A DNA stretch of 52,362 bases, from positions 1 through 52,362 of the forward strand of contig CANHVO010000008.1 in assembly GCA_947463915.1 (NCBI GenBank). The letters run 5' to 3'. A program made the translations under genes and the position numbers. Numbering within the stretch: the first letter of the stretch is position 1; each line of letters starts with the position of its first letter. This document shows positions 6,800 to 14,556 of this stretch, in pieces. The notes beneath the pieces were generated by a model. That model had not been told where the DNA came from. It did not search any database and saw only the letters and a list, made by a program, of their open reading frames with translations. Origin of the DNA: Planctomycetaceae bacterium. Lineage in GTDB: Bacteria > Planctomycetota > Planctomycetia > Pirellulales > Pirellulaceae.

Positions 6800-9529
6800 A
6801 TGGGGACTTCAATCACGAGTAACTTGCAATCAAGCCCATCACGAAAAACCTCGTTGTTGAAACTGATTTCGTTCGGAATTTTCGCCACCATTGCGATCGA
6901 ACTAATCACTCTAGCCATTACCGTTGCGTTTGCGCCATCGCGAGCAATTTTCGCAACCGTTCATCTTTTCCTGGTTATGGCGATTTTCTTGCCGGCTCTA
7001 TTCTGTCTCCAGCTGAGCCAGAGAGCGATGGCAGATTTGATTCTCGAATTGCAGAGGGAACGAGAAAGGCTCCGCTCAACCTTCAGTGCGGTCGCTGAGG
7101 GAATTGTTGTGCACAACACCTCCGGAGAGATTGTAGAGTGCAACCCTGCTGCAGAACGCATTCTTGGCCTATCCTCCGGTCAATTAAAGGGACGTCAATC
7201 GATCGATCCACGCTGGAGGGCAATTCTCGAGGACGGAATTTCATTCCCCGGCGATCAGCATCCTGTAAGCGTAACATTACGAACCGGCAAAGCGGTTCGT
7301 AACTTCGTAATGGGAATTGAAACTCCCGACAAGGAACGTCGCTGGCTTTCCGTGAGTACCGAACCGATTCGAAACCTCAGTGGCAATCTCGAATCCGTTG
7401 TCGTTAGCTTCTCAGACGTTACACTTCAACGGGATCAAGCGATTAGGTTGGTATTGATCATCGAAAGCGCTGGTCTAGGAACATGGGAATGGGATATTGT
7501 TTCTGGAAAGGTTGCCTACAGTGATAATTGGGCCAAAATGCTGGGGTACAGCGTGGCTGAAATTGACTCCGATGTGAGCAGTTGGGAAAAACTGCTAAAC
7601 CCAAATGACCTCTATCGCGTGCTTCATTCCATTCAAGAGCATTTTCAGGGAAAAACAGAAGAGTATCGCTGTGAGCTCAACATGCGCCATAAAGATGGCT
7701 CATGGAAATGGATCCTTGCATCGGGCAAAGTAACCCAACGCGATTTCGATGGAAAACCGAGTCGCATGGTTGGGGTCCACGTCGATATCCATGAAATGAA
7801 GTCTCTCCGAGCCGAGCTCAGCGAACTTTCCGAAAGGTACGCGTTCGCAATTGCTGGCACCAGTGATGGAACTTGGGATTGGAAGCTTGGAACCGATGAG
7901 GTTTGGTACTCCACAAGATTCTGGACCCTCTTGGGCTTTCCTGCCGGAGGGCCATTTCCGGCGAATCAACTCCATTCCTTCTTGGACCGACTTCATCCTG
8001 AACACAAAGAGATGGTTCAAACCGCAATACAAGAACATCTGGACAATGGAGTTCTTTACGATGTCGAATACCAATTGAAATTGGTTTCAGGTGATTTCGG
8101 ATGGTTTCGAGCTCGAGGCGCCGCCCAAAGAAATGAAAACGGGACGGCCGTGCGTATGGCTGGTACCTTGCAGGATATCTCTCAAATCAAGACCTCTGAG
8201 CGGAAATTGCAAGATGCTCAGCTACGCGCACAAGCTGCGAGCGATGCTAAATCGGAATTCCTTGCGAACATGAGCCACGAAATCCGTACGCCAATGACGG
8301 CCATTCTTGGCTTTGCAGACTTGCTCGCGTCAGAATCGGAAGGCGACTCAACCAGACTCAACGAACACAAAGAATACGTCCATACAATTCAGCGCAACGG
8401 CAAGCAACTTCTGAAAATCATTAACGACATTTTGGACATCTCTAAGATCGAAGCGGGCAAGATGACTGTTGAATTGATTTCGACAAGTCCGCGGATGCTC
8501 GTAGAAGAGTTGCTCCAATTGATGAGAGTCAACTCAGATGCAAAGAAGCTTTCATTGAATGCGGTTCTCGAAACCGATCTTCCCGCCATGGTCATGACTG
8601 ACCCCGTAAGGTTGCGCCAGATTTTGGTCAATCTGATTGGCAACGCAATTAAATTCACCGAGGTTGGTGGAGTAACCCTATTTGTACGCTTTGATGCTTC
8701 TGTCGGAGAGCTGCAGTTTCGTATTGTCGATACAGGTATCGGTATGAACACCGAACAATCCAAGCGTCTGTTTGAGCCATTCTCGCAAGCAGATTCGAGC
8801 ATGACCCGACGGTTCGGCGGGACTGGCCTTGGGCTGAACATCAGCAAACGCTTCGCGGAACTACTCGGAGGTTCTATCCGCGCGGAAAGCACGCCAGGTA
8901 AGGGAAGCGTGTTTGTGTTGAATTTGAACTCAATTCAATTCGACGGAATGGATATCATGCCTCATCAACCGACTCCGCAGGTTCTCGTATCACTGCCTCA
9001 ATCCGCTCCACCGCTACCGCTCGATGGACTCCGTATCCTTTTTGCGGAAGATGGCCCTGACAATCAGCTTCTCATTGCTCACGTCCTGCGAAAAGCAGGT
9101 GCTCTGGTCACTGTGGTTGAAAATGGCAGACAAGCCGTTGAGGCTTTGACGGATGATCATACTCTATCTGGCAAGCTGGCTTTTCCGTCATCATTCGATC
9201 TCCTTGTTTCGGATATGCAAATGCCGGAATTGGACGGCTATTCGACTGCGAGACTGCTTCGTGACAAGGGGTGGCAGCTTCCTATTATCGCCTTAACCGC
9301 GCATGCGATGAGCTCGGATATGGCGGAATGCCTTGCTGCGGGCTGCAACGACTATGCAACGAAACCTATTGTCAAGGCGGACTTGATTTCTACATGCGAG
9401 AAATGGATGCCGAAGCCAGGCAAGGAGGTATTTCAAGATACGCTTCAACAATTGCAGTGTCTTGTGGAAGAACTCGCGATCAAGCCCAATCCCAATTCCG
9501 AGGAACCAACGAACTTGTCTGTTCCTTAG
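6800..9529 (+). CDS. Hybrid sensor histidine kinase with three PAS domains
   Basis: Membrane kinase of 909 aa. Two N-terminal hydrophobic segments (about 20-45 and 50-75) are followed by PAS domains at about 90-205, 215-335 and 345-465. HisKA has FLANMSHEIRTPMTAILG (His493), and HATPase has NLIGNAIKF, DTGIGM and FGGTGLGLNISKRFAELL. The C-terminal receiver (about 743-870) has FAEDGPDNQ, acceptor Asp805 (LLVSDMQMPELDG) and Lys855. ATG at 6800 is used because the longer frame starts at a TTG inside the upstream gene. It follows the FixJ-like gene by 37 bp and is probably co-transcribed. A C-terminal receiver normally hands phosphate to an HPt protein, and one is encoded at 5309-5623. Confidence 0.92.
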   Translation: MGTSITSNLQSSPSRKTSLLKLISFGIFATIAIELITLAITVAFAPSRAIFATVHLFLVMAIFLPALFCLQLSQRAMADLILELQRERERLRSTFSAVAEGIVVHNTSGEIVECNPAAERILGLSSGQLKGRQSIDPRWRAILEDGISFPGDQHPVSVTLRTGKAVRNFVMGIETPDKERRWLSVSTEPIRNLSGNLESVVVSFSDVTLQRDQAIRLVLIIESAGLGTWEWDIVSGKVAYSDNWAKMLGYSVAEIDSDVSSWEKLLNPNDLYRVLHSIQEHFQGKTEEYRCELNMRHKDGSWKWILASGKVTQRDFDGKPSRMVGVHVDIHEMKSLRAELSELSERYAFAIAGTSDGTWDWKLGTDEVWYSTRFWTLLGFPAGGPFPANQLHSFLDRLHPEHKEMVQTAIQEHLDNGVLYDVEYQLKLVSGDFGWFRARGAAQRNENGTAVRMAGTLQDISQIKTSERKLQDAQLRAQAASDAKSEFLANMSHEIRTPMTAILGFADLLASESEGDSTRLNEHKEYVHTIQRNGKQLLKIINDILDISKIEAGKMTVELISTSPRMLVEELLQLMRVNSDAKKLSLNAVLETDLPAMVMTDPVRLRQILVNLIGNAIKFTEVGGVTLFVRFDASVGELQFRIVDTGIGMNTEQSKRLFEPFSQADSSMTRRFGGTGLGLNISKRFAELLGGSIRAESTPGKGSVFVLNLNSIQFDGMDIMPHQPTPQVLVSLPQSAPPLPLDGLRILFAEDGPDNQLLIAHVLRKAGALVTVVENGRQAVEALTDDHTLSGKLAFPSSFDLLVSDMQMPELDGYSTARLLRDKGWQLPIIALTAHAMSSDMAECLAAGCNDYATKPIVKADLISTCEKWMPKPGKEVFQDTLQQLQCLVEELAIKPNPNSEEPTNLSVP

Positions 9530-9535
9530 GCCAGC

Positions 9536-9639
9536 GGCGAGAGAGGACTTGCCACGATTCGTAGCTGGATTCGCCTGAATTCAGTACGCTCTGAATTCTG
9601 GCGAATCCAGCTACGGTCGTTTTCCGCCTGCCGCTCGCC
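9536..9639. repeat. Palindromic element between convergent genes (GCTGGATTCGCC family)
   Basis: Inner arms 9560-9584 and 9591-9615 are inverted copies of 25 bases with one mismatch, around the loop TACGCT. The core is GCTGGATTCGCC-GAATTC. Outer arms GGCGAG (9536-9541) and CTCGCC (9634-9639) are also inverted. The unit fills the gap between two converging genes and could act as a bidirectional terminator. A longer copy lies at 23322-23479. GCCTGCCGCTCGCCTTAG (9626-9643) recurs inverted at 13651-13668. Confidence 0.85.
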
Positions 9640-10560
9640 TTAGCAAACGATTGCCTTGCAACCGTTCACATCGAGAACCTGTCCGGACGCAAAATGGCTT
9701 CGCTTGACGTAGGCAAGAGCCAGGTATTTCCCTTCAGCCTCGTTCACGGCCACGGAACAGATCGTGCCAACCTCTTTCGCATCGGCATGGACGGTCGCTT
9801 GCACAGCCGGCAAAAGGCTTGACTCAATCGATAACTTCACCAATTTCTTTTGAACCTTGCCCAGCATGTCGAGACGAGCAATCGTCTCTTGCCCTAGGTA
9901 ACAACCTTTGTTGAATGAAATGGCCGAGGCATCCCGATCCAGTTCCTGTGGCAAATGACGATCATCCATGTCTATTCCGTACCATGGCCAAAACGCTTCA
10001 ATGCGAGCCAACTCCCAGTCTGTGCGTTGAGACATGTCGCTCAAGCTCCATGCGCTGCCTAATCGCTCCGCAATCACTTCGCTTCCTTGCCCTGTAGGCA
10101 CAAGTGCCAAAATCGACTCGGGACCAATCCATGGTGCATGCGCGAGCGCAATTCGGTTGGCTCCCAAGCTTGTGGAAGTAACGCACGATTTCGCGGGCGT
10201 AGCGTCGACCTCTATCGCGAACGCTTTCGCTGTCACCGCTCGGTCTTCAAAAAGCCAAAACTGGAATTCGTTGCTCAAGTCAGTAACAATCGCATCTTCT
10301 CGAATGATATACCGATCGTAGTGCGGCACCAGCTTGGCCCCCTGATCTGGAACCGTAATCAAAAAGCATTCTCCGTCCACCGACATTGCAACTCCGTGTC
10401 CAAACGTACGCCCCTTGACGTCGGTGACAAATGTTTCCAACGCTTGGCCATCCAATAGTTTTCTGAGGTCTTGGGTGCACAGATTATTGAAAACCCGACA
10501 GCGGTCCGCTCCCTGAAAGCGAATAACGGTTCCTTGTCCTAAATGAAAGCCTCGCGGCAT
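9640..10560 (-). CDS. ygfZ: YgfZ/GcvT-type folate-binding protein
   Basis: Tetrahydrofolate-dependent accessory protein for assembly or repair of some Fe-S enzymes, 306 aa. The diagnostic signature is NKGCYLGQETIARLDMLGKV, with the conserved KGCYxGQE and its Cys. The N-terminal part has the aminomethyltransferase-like pattern (FNNLCTQDLRKLLDG). It is the last gene of a minus-strand operon, 23 bp after the sigma factor gene, with GGAG upstream of the ATG. Its stop overlaps the outer arm of the downstream repeat. YgfZ also occurs as a single-copy housekeeping gene elsewhere, so its place after a sigma factor may reflect only co-expression. Confidence 0.92.
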   Translation of the reverse strand: MPRGFHLGQGTVIRFQGADRCRVFNNLCTQDLRKLLDGQALETFVTDVKGRTFGHGVAMSVDGECFLITVPDQGAKLVPHYDRYIIREDAIVTDLSNEFQFWLFEDRAVTAKAFAIEVDATPAKSCVTSTSLGANRIALAHAPWIGPESILALVPTGQGSEVIAERLGSAWSLSDMSQRTDWELARIEAFWPWYGIDMDDRHLPQELDRDASAISFNKGCYLGQETIARLDMLGKVQKKLVKLSIESSLLPAVQATVHADAKEVGTICSVAVNEAEGKYLALAYVKRSHFASGQVLDVNGCKAIVC

Positions 10561-10583
10561 AATGTCTTTCTTTCTCCAGTAAT

Positions 10584-11210
10584 TTAGGCACTTAAGCCGT
10601 TTTGGCGATTCGCCATTTCCTCTCGCAGCGTTCGAAGCCCCCGCTTCAACAGCCCAGCAACTGCCATTTCCGATTTTTCAATACGTTCTGCAATTTCTTT
10701 AAGCGACATTCCCTCCAAATATCGCATTCGAATTGCCTCGCGCTGTGTCTCAGGCAGTTGCTCCAAACAAGTTGCGAGTACGACGGACGCTTCGTCTCGC
10801 ATCATTCTTTGGCTGGGGGACGAAGACTCCGACGGAACCATGTCCTGCATTCCCAGCGAGCTCCCGCCGGATTCAGAACTAACTCGCAACGTCACCTCCT
10901 TGCGAGCGGAGCGTTTCTGTGCGGCTAAATGATGCTGATGAGCGGTCGATACATTATTGCGAAGAATATTTCGCAGCCAAGCTAGCAGCGATTCGACTGA
11001 ATCGCCACGAAAATGATCGAAGTCGCGTGTGGCCTCCAAAAAAGTAATTTGAACCACATCTGCATAATCAAGACGGCTTTGTAAACGTTCGTCGAGATGT
11101 CGCTGCGCAATGACATTCAAATAGGGCCGAAAACGATTCAACAACTCGCCCTTAGCGGCTTCATCCCCCTGCTTGGCCTTTGCGAGAATTTCGTGTGAAT
11201 CAAATAGCAT
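10584..11210 (-). CDS. RNA polymerase sigma-70 family factor, plancto/ECF type
   Basis: ECF-like sigma factor of 208 aa that directs RNA polymerase to alternative promoters. Region 2 holds DYADVVQITFLEATRDFDHF and LLAWLRNILRNNV. Region 4 holds LPETQREAIRMRYLEGMSLK and IEKSEMAVAGLLKRGLRTLR. The Ser-rich linker (SSESGG, SESSSPSQ) is typical of the planctomycete-expanded family. The ATG at 11210 is preferred because it follows the transporter stop codon after one base (TAACATG); an in-frame TTG at 11237 would overlap that gene. No anti-sigma factor is adjacent. Confidence 0.9.
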   Translation of the reverse strand: MLFDSHEILAKAKQGDEAAKGELLNRFRPYLNVIAQRHLDERLQSRLDYADVVQITFLEATRDFDHFRGDSVESLLAWLRNILRNNVSTAHQHHLAAQKRSARKEVTLRVSSESGGSSLGMQDMVPSESSSPSQRMMRDEASVVLATCLEQLPETQREAIRMRYLEGMSLKEIAERIEKSEMAVAGLLKRGLRTLREEMANRQNGLSA

Positions 11211-11211
11211 G

Positions 11212-13365
11212 TTATGTGTCCGGATCGATTTCGCCAATATGCATCCACTTGATTAGCAGTGGCGAAAATGCCAAGCAAATGACACCAGCTGCACAGGAAC
11301 ATATTGCCAATAGTTTATAGACGTCCCCATAGATATGCACGGTTGCAGAAGGGATCGGAACAATGGTCCCGCCACCGTCATTCACGGATGCAAATTGAGC
11401 AATGATTCCAGCCAAATAGTGGGCAAAGGCGGTTGCCAAGAACCATGAACCCATGACAGTACTAACTAGCCGAGCTGGCGACAACTTCGTCACCATCGAC
11501 AACCCAATCGGAGAAAGACAGAGTTCTGCAGTTGTTAGAAGCAGGAATAACAAAAGCAACCAATACGACGATACCATTCCATCAGAATCAGACACCACGG
11601 TACCGAAGTAAACCATTCCGAAGGCCAGCCCCACTTGGATCAAACTTAGCGAAAACTTGACGGGGGCCGTCGGTTCCATGCCGAACGATCCCAGAAAGCT
11701 CCATAGTCCGGTCATTACGAGCCCTAGCAAAATGATGAACATGCTATTCACTGCCTGAAATACGGATGCCGGGATTTCGGAGCCTCCCAACCCTATCTTC
11801 CCAACGCTTTCTTCCATAAAGGTCCACTCGATTTTTTTGTCTTCGAGTGATGCCGTCTTTTGTTTTGCAAACTCACGCAGATACGTAATGGCGGTCATTG
11901 TCATCTTGGGCTCTTTCTGCAGGTCTGCGATCGTCGCCAGCAGCTTTTCTTCTTTCATCTTCTTCGCCTCTTCCTTGGAAGCTTCGACCTGTCGAATCGC
12001 CTTTTCGATCTGCGCCAATACTTTCGTCGATCCATTCACGTGGCCGAGGAATTCCTGACTAAAGTACTCCATGCCCAAAAGCTCTTCGTCGGCAGTTAAC
12101 CGCAGTTCAATCGTCTTTCCAACGTCCTCCGCCCCCACGAGTCGGCTTTCGCTAACACGGTCGACATTGCGGTCCGCGAAGTTATTGATCGAACTGCCTT
12201 GTTGTTCGAAGAAAGCCCAGAACCATATAGAAAAGAAGGTCAAAATGAAGACGACAAACATCCGTTCGCGCGCAATCTTGTTGATGCGGAGGGCTTCGCG
12301 AATGAGATAGACCGTGGCGATCAGCCCTGACAATGCCAACACGAGCCCCGCCGGTCGACTGGCCTCCTCCACAAACTTGGCCAAGCCCTTGACCAGTTTG
12401 TTCTGACTTTCCTGCATCGGCTTAATCATCGCCTCAGGTATCAAAGTAACTTGATCGTTGAATCCGGGAATGACCTTAAAACCCGAGACAAGCAAAATGA
12501 AAATTGGAATGGCAATCAAAATTCCGATGAGGACTTTGGCCAGATTTTTGCTCCACAATTCAGGATAGGGCGCATTTCCCACTTCTTTAGGCAAGCCGCC
12601 TCGCGCCAATGCCGTGATCGCAACGATCGCCGAAATGATGAGCGAAAAAACAACAAAGTAAGTTGAGACAAGTGAGAATAGGTCACCTGCGTTGTACCAA
12701 ACCATTCCCAACGCACTTGCGGTTGCGGCCATCGCAATAAGAACTTGCGTGATGAAGTTAGGGGCGACAAAAACAGCCAGACCAATCAACATGCCAATCG
12801 TCGCAAGCCCAAAGCCCTTTTCCCATCCGTAGGTTTCGCCGATGTATCCGCATAAGAGTGGCGAGATGGCTCCGCCTAAGTTAACTCCGATGTAAAAGAT
12901 CGTGAAACCACTGTCACGCTTGGTGCTGCTATCCGCGTACAATTCGCCGACCATCGACGAAATGTTTGGTTTGAAGAAACCGTTGCCTGCAATCAAGAAA
13001 CCGAGCGCACTGAAGAACCAAAACTCCGTTGGGATCATCATGAGCAAGTGCCCCATGGCCATGAGCAACCCACCGATAATCACCGCCGTACGCTTGCCGA
13101 GCATCCGGTCCGCGATCATTCCGCCGAAAAGTGGCGTCATGTAAATGAGCGCCATGTACGCGCCATAGACGGCGTTCGCGTCTTTGTCCCCAAATCCCAA
13201 AAAGCCTTTGATCATGTACAAGACCAATAAGGCCCGCATTCCGTAAAAGGAAAAACGTTCCCACATTTCGGCAAAAAACAACGTATACAACCCAGTCGGA
13301 TGCCCAAATAGGGTTGGAAGGGTTTCCGGATCGATCTTCGAAACTTGCGTGTTACCTGCGTGCAC
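11212..13365 (-). CDS. POT/PTR family proton-dependent peptide transporter with large insert
   Basis: Inner-membrane MFS symporter predicted to import di- or tripeptides with protons. The family signature GLYTLFFAEMWERFSFYGMR contains ExxER (E34, E37, R38). A second signature is FTIFYIGVNLGGAISPLLCG (about 154-173). At 717 aa it is far longer than the usual 450-500. Most of the excess is an extramembrane insert at about 395-535, rich in Lys and Glu and predicted as coiled coil (around 450-515), placed after the FFEQQGSS segment. The start is GTG at 13365 with GGAG eight bases upstream. It is the first gene of the operon with the sigma factor and ygfZ. Confidence 0.92.
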   Translation of the reverse strand: MHAGNTQVSKIDPETLPTLFGHPTGLYTLFFAEMWERFSFYGMRALLVLYMIKGFLGFGDKDANAVYGAYMALIYMTPLFGGMIADRMLGKRTAVIIGGLLMAMGHLLMMIPTEFWFFSALGFLIAGNGFFKPNISSMVGELYADSSTKRDSGFTIFYIGVNLGGAISPLLCGYIGETYGWEKGFGLATIGMLIGLAVFVAPNFITQVLIAMAATASALGMVWYNAGDLFSLVSTYFVVFSLIISAIVAITALARGGLPKEVGNAPYPELWSKNLAKVLIGILIAIPIFILLVSGFKVIPGFNDQVTLIPEAMIKPMQESQNKLVKGLAKFVEEASRPAGLVLALSGLIATVYLIREALRINKIARERMFVVFILTFFSIWFWAFFEQQGSSINNFADRNVDRVSESRLVGAEDVGKTIELRLTADEELLGMEYFSQEFLGHVNGSTKVLAQIEKAIRQVEASKEEAKKMKEEKLLATIADLQKEPKMTMTAITYLREFAKQKTASLEDKKIEWTFMEESVGKIGLGGSEIPASVFQAVNSMFIILLGLVMTGLWSFLGSFGMEPTAPVKFSLSLIQVGLAFGMVYFGTVVSDSDGMVSSYWLLLLFLLLTTAELCLSPIGLSMVTKLSPARLVSTVMGSWFLATAFAHYLAGIIAQFASVNDGGGTIVPIPSATVHIYGDVYKLLAICSCAAGVICLAFSPLLIKWMHIGEIDPDT

Positions 13366-13679
13366 TATTCACTCCATCCATCTGGAAAAAACGACAAATC
13401 AAGTTTGGATACCAGCATAATCAAAGGCCAGAAAGCCAAAACAAAAACAGGACTACTTGCAGAGGAACGGCTAGTCAAATTTGGACGCGAACCGGGAATC
13501 GGAGCCAAATTCAAGCAAACCTAGCTTTTTCGTTGAGAGTGCCTATTTCTAATTGATGCAATGGATGCACGCAATATGCCTAGGTTATCTACGATTTGAC
13601 TCATTGGATGAAAGCGGCAGGCCCCCGCCTGCACTTTCCGTAAATCCACACTAAGGCGAGCGGCAGGCTCTGAGCTATT
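13366..13679. other. Upstream region of the peptide transporter gene
   Basis: This stretch should carry the promoter of the transporter-sigma-ygfZ operon. It holds a short GC-rich inverted repeat, GCGGCAGGC/GCCTGC, around 13614-13632. CTAAGGCGAGCGGCAGGC (13651-13668) is an exact inverse copy of 9626-9643. No coding sequence is evident. Confidence 0.5.
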
Positions 13680-13764
13680 TAGCACGACGCCCAAGCTAGT
13701 GGATTAGCACGGCGCGCAGCCTAGTGCATCATCCATCCAATTCACTAGCTAGCGCGTCGTGCTA
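13680..13764. repeat. Inverted repeat TAGCACGACGC...GCGTCGTGCTA
   Basis: Left arm 13680-13703 (TAGCACGACGC-x-C-x-AGCTAGTG) and right arm 13741-13764 are inverted copies of about 24 bases with three mismatches. A third partial copy (TAGCACGGCGCGCAGCCTAG) lies between them near 13705-13724. The last three bases form the stop codon of the acetyltransferase gene. A related inverted pair is at 29944-30004. Confidence 0.8.
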
Positions 13765-14169
13765 TTGCCTTGGCAAGTACCAGGCACTTCGATGAGGAGT
13801 CATCCCAATATGCGGATAATACGATTCGGCCGCCGGAGCCGAAAGCAGCAAAAGCATCGTTTTGAGACCCGCCGCTTCATGTGTTCGTTCAATCAAGATT
13901 CGGCCGATCCCTCGACCTTGATACCCCTTATCGACCGCCAAATCCGACAAATAAGTGCAATAACAAAAATCGGTTATTGCTCGAGAAACCCCAACCAACA
14001 ATCCAGCCGTTGTTCGCGCCGCAACAATCACCCCCGCGTTCTTCAGCATCCCACAAATCGTTTCATGATCGTCAACGGGCCGCCGCTCCGCGAGCGTCGA
14101 TCGCACCAAACAATCGATGAATTCCTCTGCTCCAAGTTCGGGTTCAAGTCGGTAGATGATGTCGGTCAT
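13762..14169 (-). CDS. GNAT-family N-acetyltransferase
   Basis: Small acetyl-CoA-dependent N-acetyltransferase, 135 aa from the ATG at 14169. The acetyl-CoA-binding motif A is clear: [20 protein letters not shown]. Motif B follows with YYPHIGM. Substrate is unknown; the compact form resembles amino-acid or small-molecule acetylases. The longer open frame to 14292 is rejected because its extra N-terminus reads through a repeat (14232-14280). No good Shine-Dalgarno sequence is seen. The TAG stop lies in the terminal bases of an inverted repeat. Confidence 0.85.
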   Translation of the reverse strand: MTDIIYRLEPELGAEEFIDCLVRSTLAERRPVDDHETICGMLKNAGVIVAARTTAGLLVGVSRAITDFCYCTYLSDLAVDKGYQGRGIGRILIERTHEAAGLKTMLLLLSAPAAESYYPHIGMTPHRSAWYLPRQ

Positions 14170-14231
14170 GGAGAGCAATGCAATGTTATCGAAACATAAA
14201 GAAGAGGACGAACAGATCGATAGCCGACGGG

Positions 14232-14280
14232 CGATAGCCCCGGTTTCCAAGCTCGACCTTCGCCGAGAACCACGGCTATC
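14232..14280. repeat. GGTTTCCAAG hairpin repeat
   Basis: GATAGCCCCGGTTTCCAAG is followed by GCTCGAC, TTCG and CGAGAACCACGGCTATC, giving a hairpin whose ends GATAGCC and GGCTATC pair. The same element in the same orientation recurs at 46328-46375. Confidence 0.7.
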
Positions 14281-14329
14281 ACCCCTTGTCATTACCTATA
14301 TCTTTTTGACTTCCATCGTACTCGCACTC

Positions 14330-14410
14330 AATAAAATGGTACTCGTACTCGATTGACCGCCTAGTCGAGTACGATTACGAGTACTGCCCTTCGGGCGGAG
14401 TACGAGTACG
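14330..14410. repeat. GTACTCGTACTCG repeat element
   Basis: Alternating GTACTCG / CGAGTAC units surround CTGCCCTTCGGGCGGAG. The element aligns over about 75 bases with the reverse complement of 46130-46204. It is self-complementary and could form several alternative hairpins. It is not a CRISPR array: there are no regular spacers. Confidence 0.8.
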
Positions 14411-14556
14411 AAAAAACCAGGGGAATTGGACTGTTACGAGCAAAGTTATGGGTAATGACAAGGCTAGCCGATATGAAAAACATCTGCGTCTATCTTAGCA
14501 TGACCTCACAAATCTTCACAGCGCAGCAACTATTGAGGACAATTGTGCGGCACTTA

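Larger units (their letters stand above)
14170..14556. other. Repeat-filled intergenic region
   Basis: This is the gap between the acetyltransferase start and the stop of the aldehyde dehydrogenase-like gene. It holds two repeat elements (14232-14280 and 14330-14410). From 14411 to 14556 nothing recognisable was found. The acetyltransferase promoter must lie within or beyond the repeats. Confidence 0.5.

Noticed and set aside
8389-8892. Minus-strand open frame of 167 codons
   Set aside because: Antisense shadow of the kinase core of the hybrid kinase (His493 to the HATPase G-box).
14330-14410. Possible CRISPR-like array of GTACTCG units
   Set aside because: Units are 6-7 bases, inverted as well as direct, with no spacers of constant length and no cas genes.
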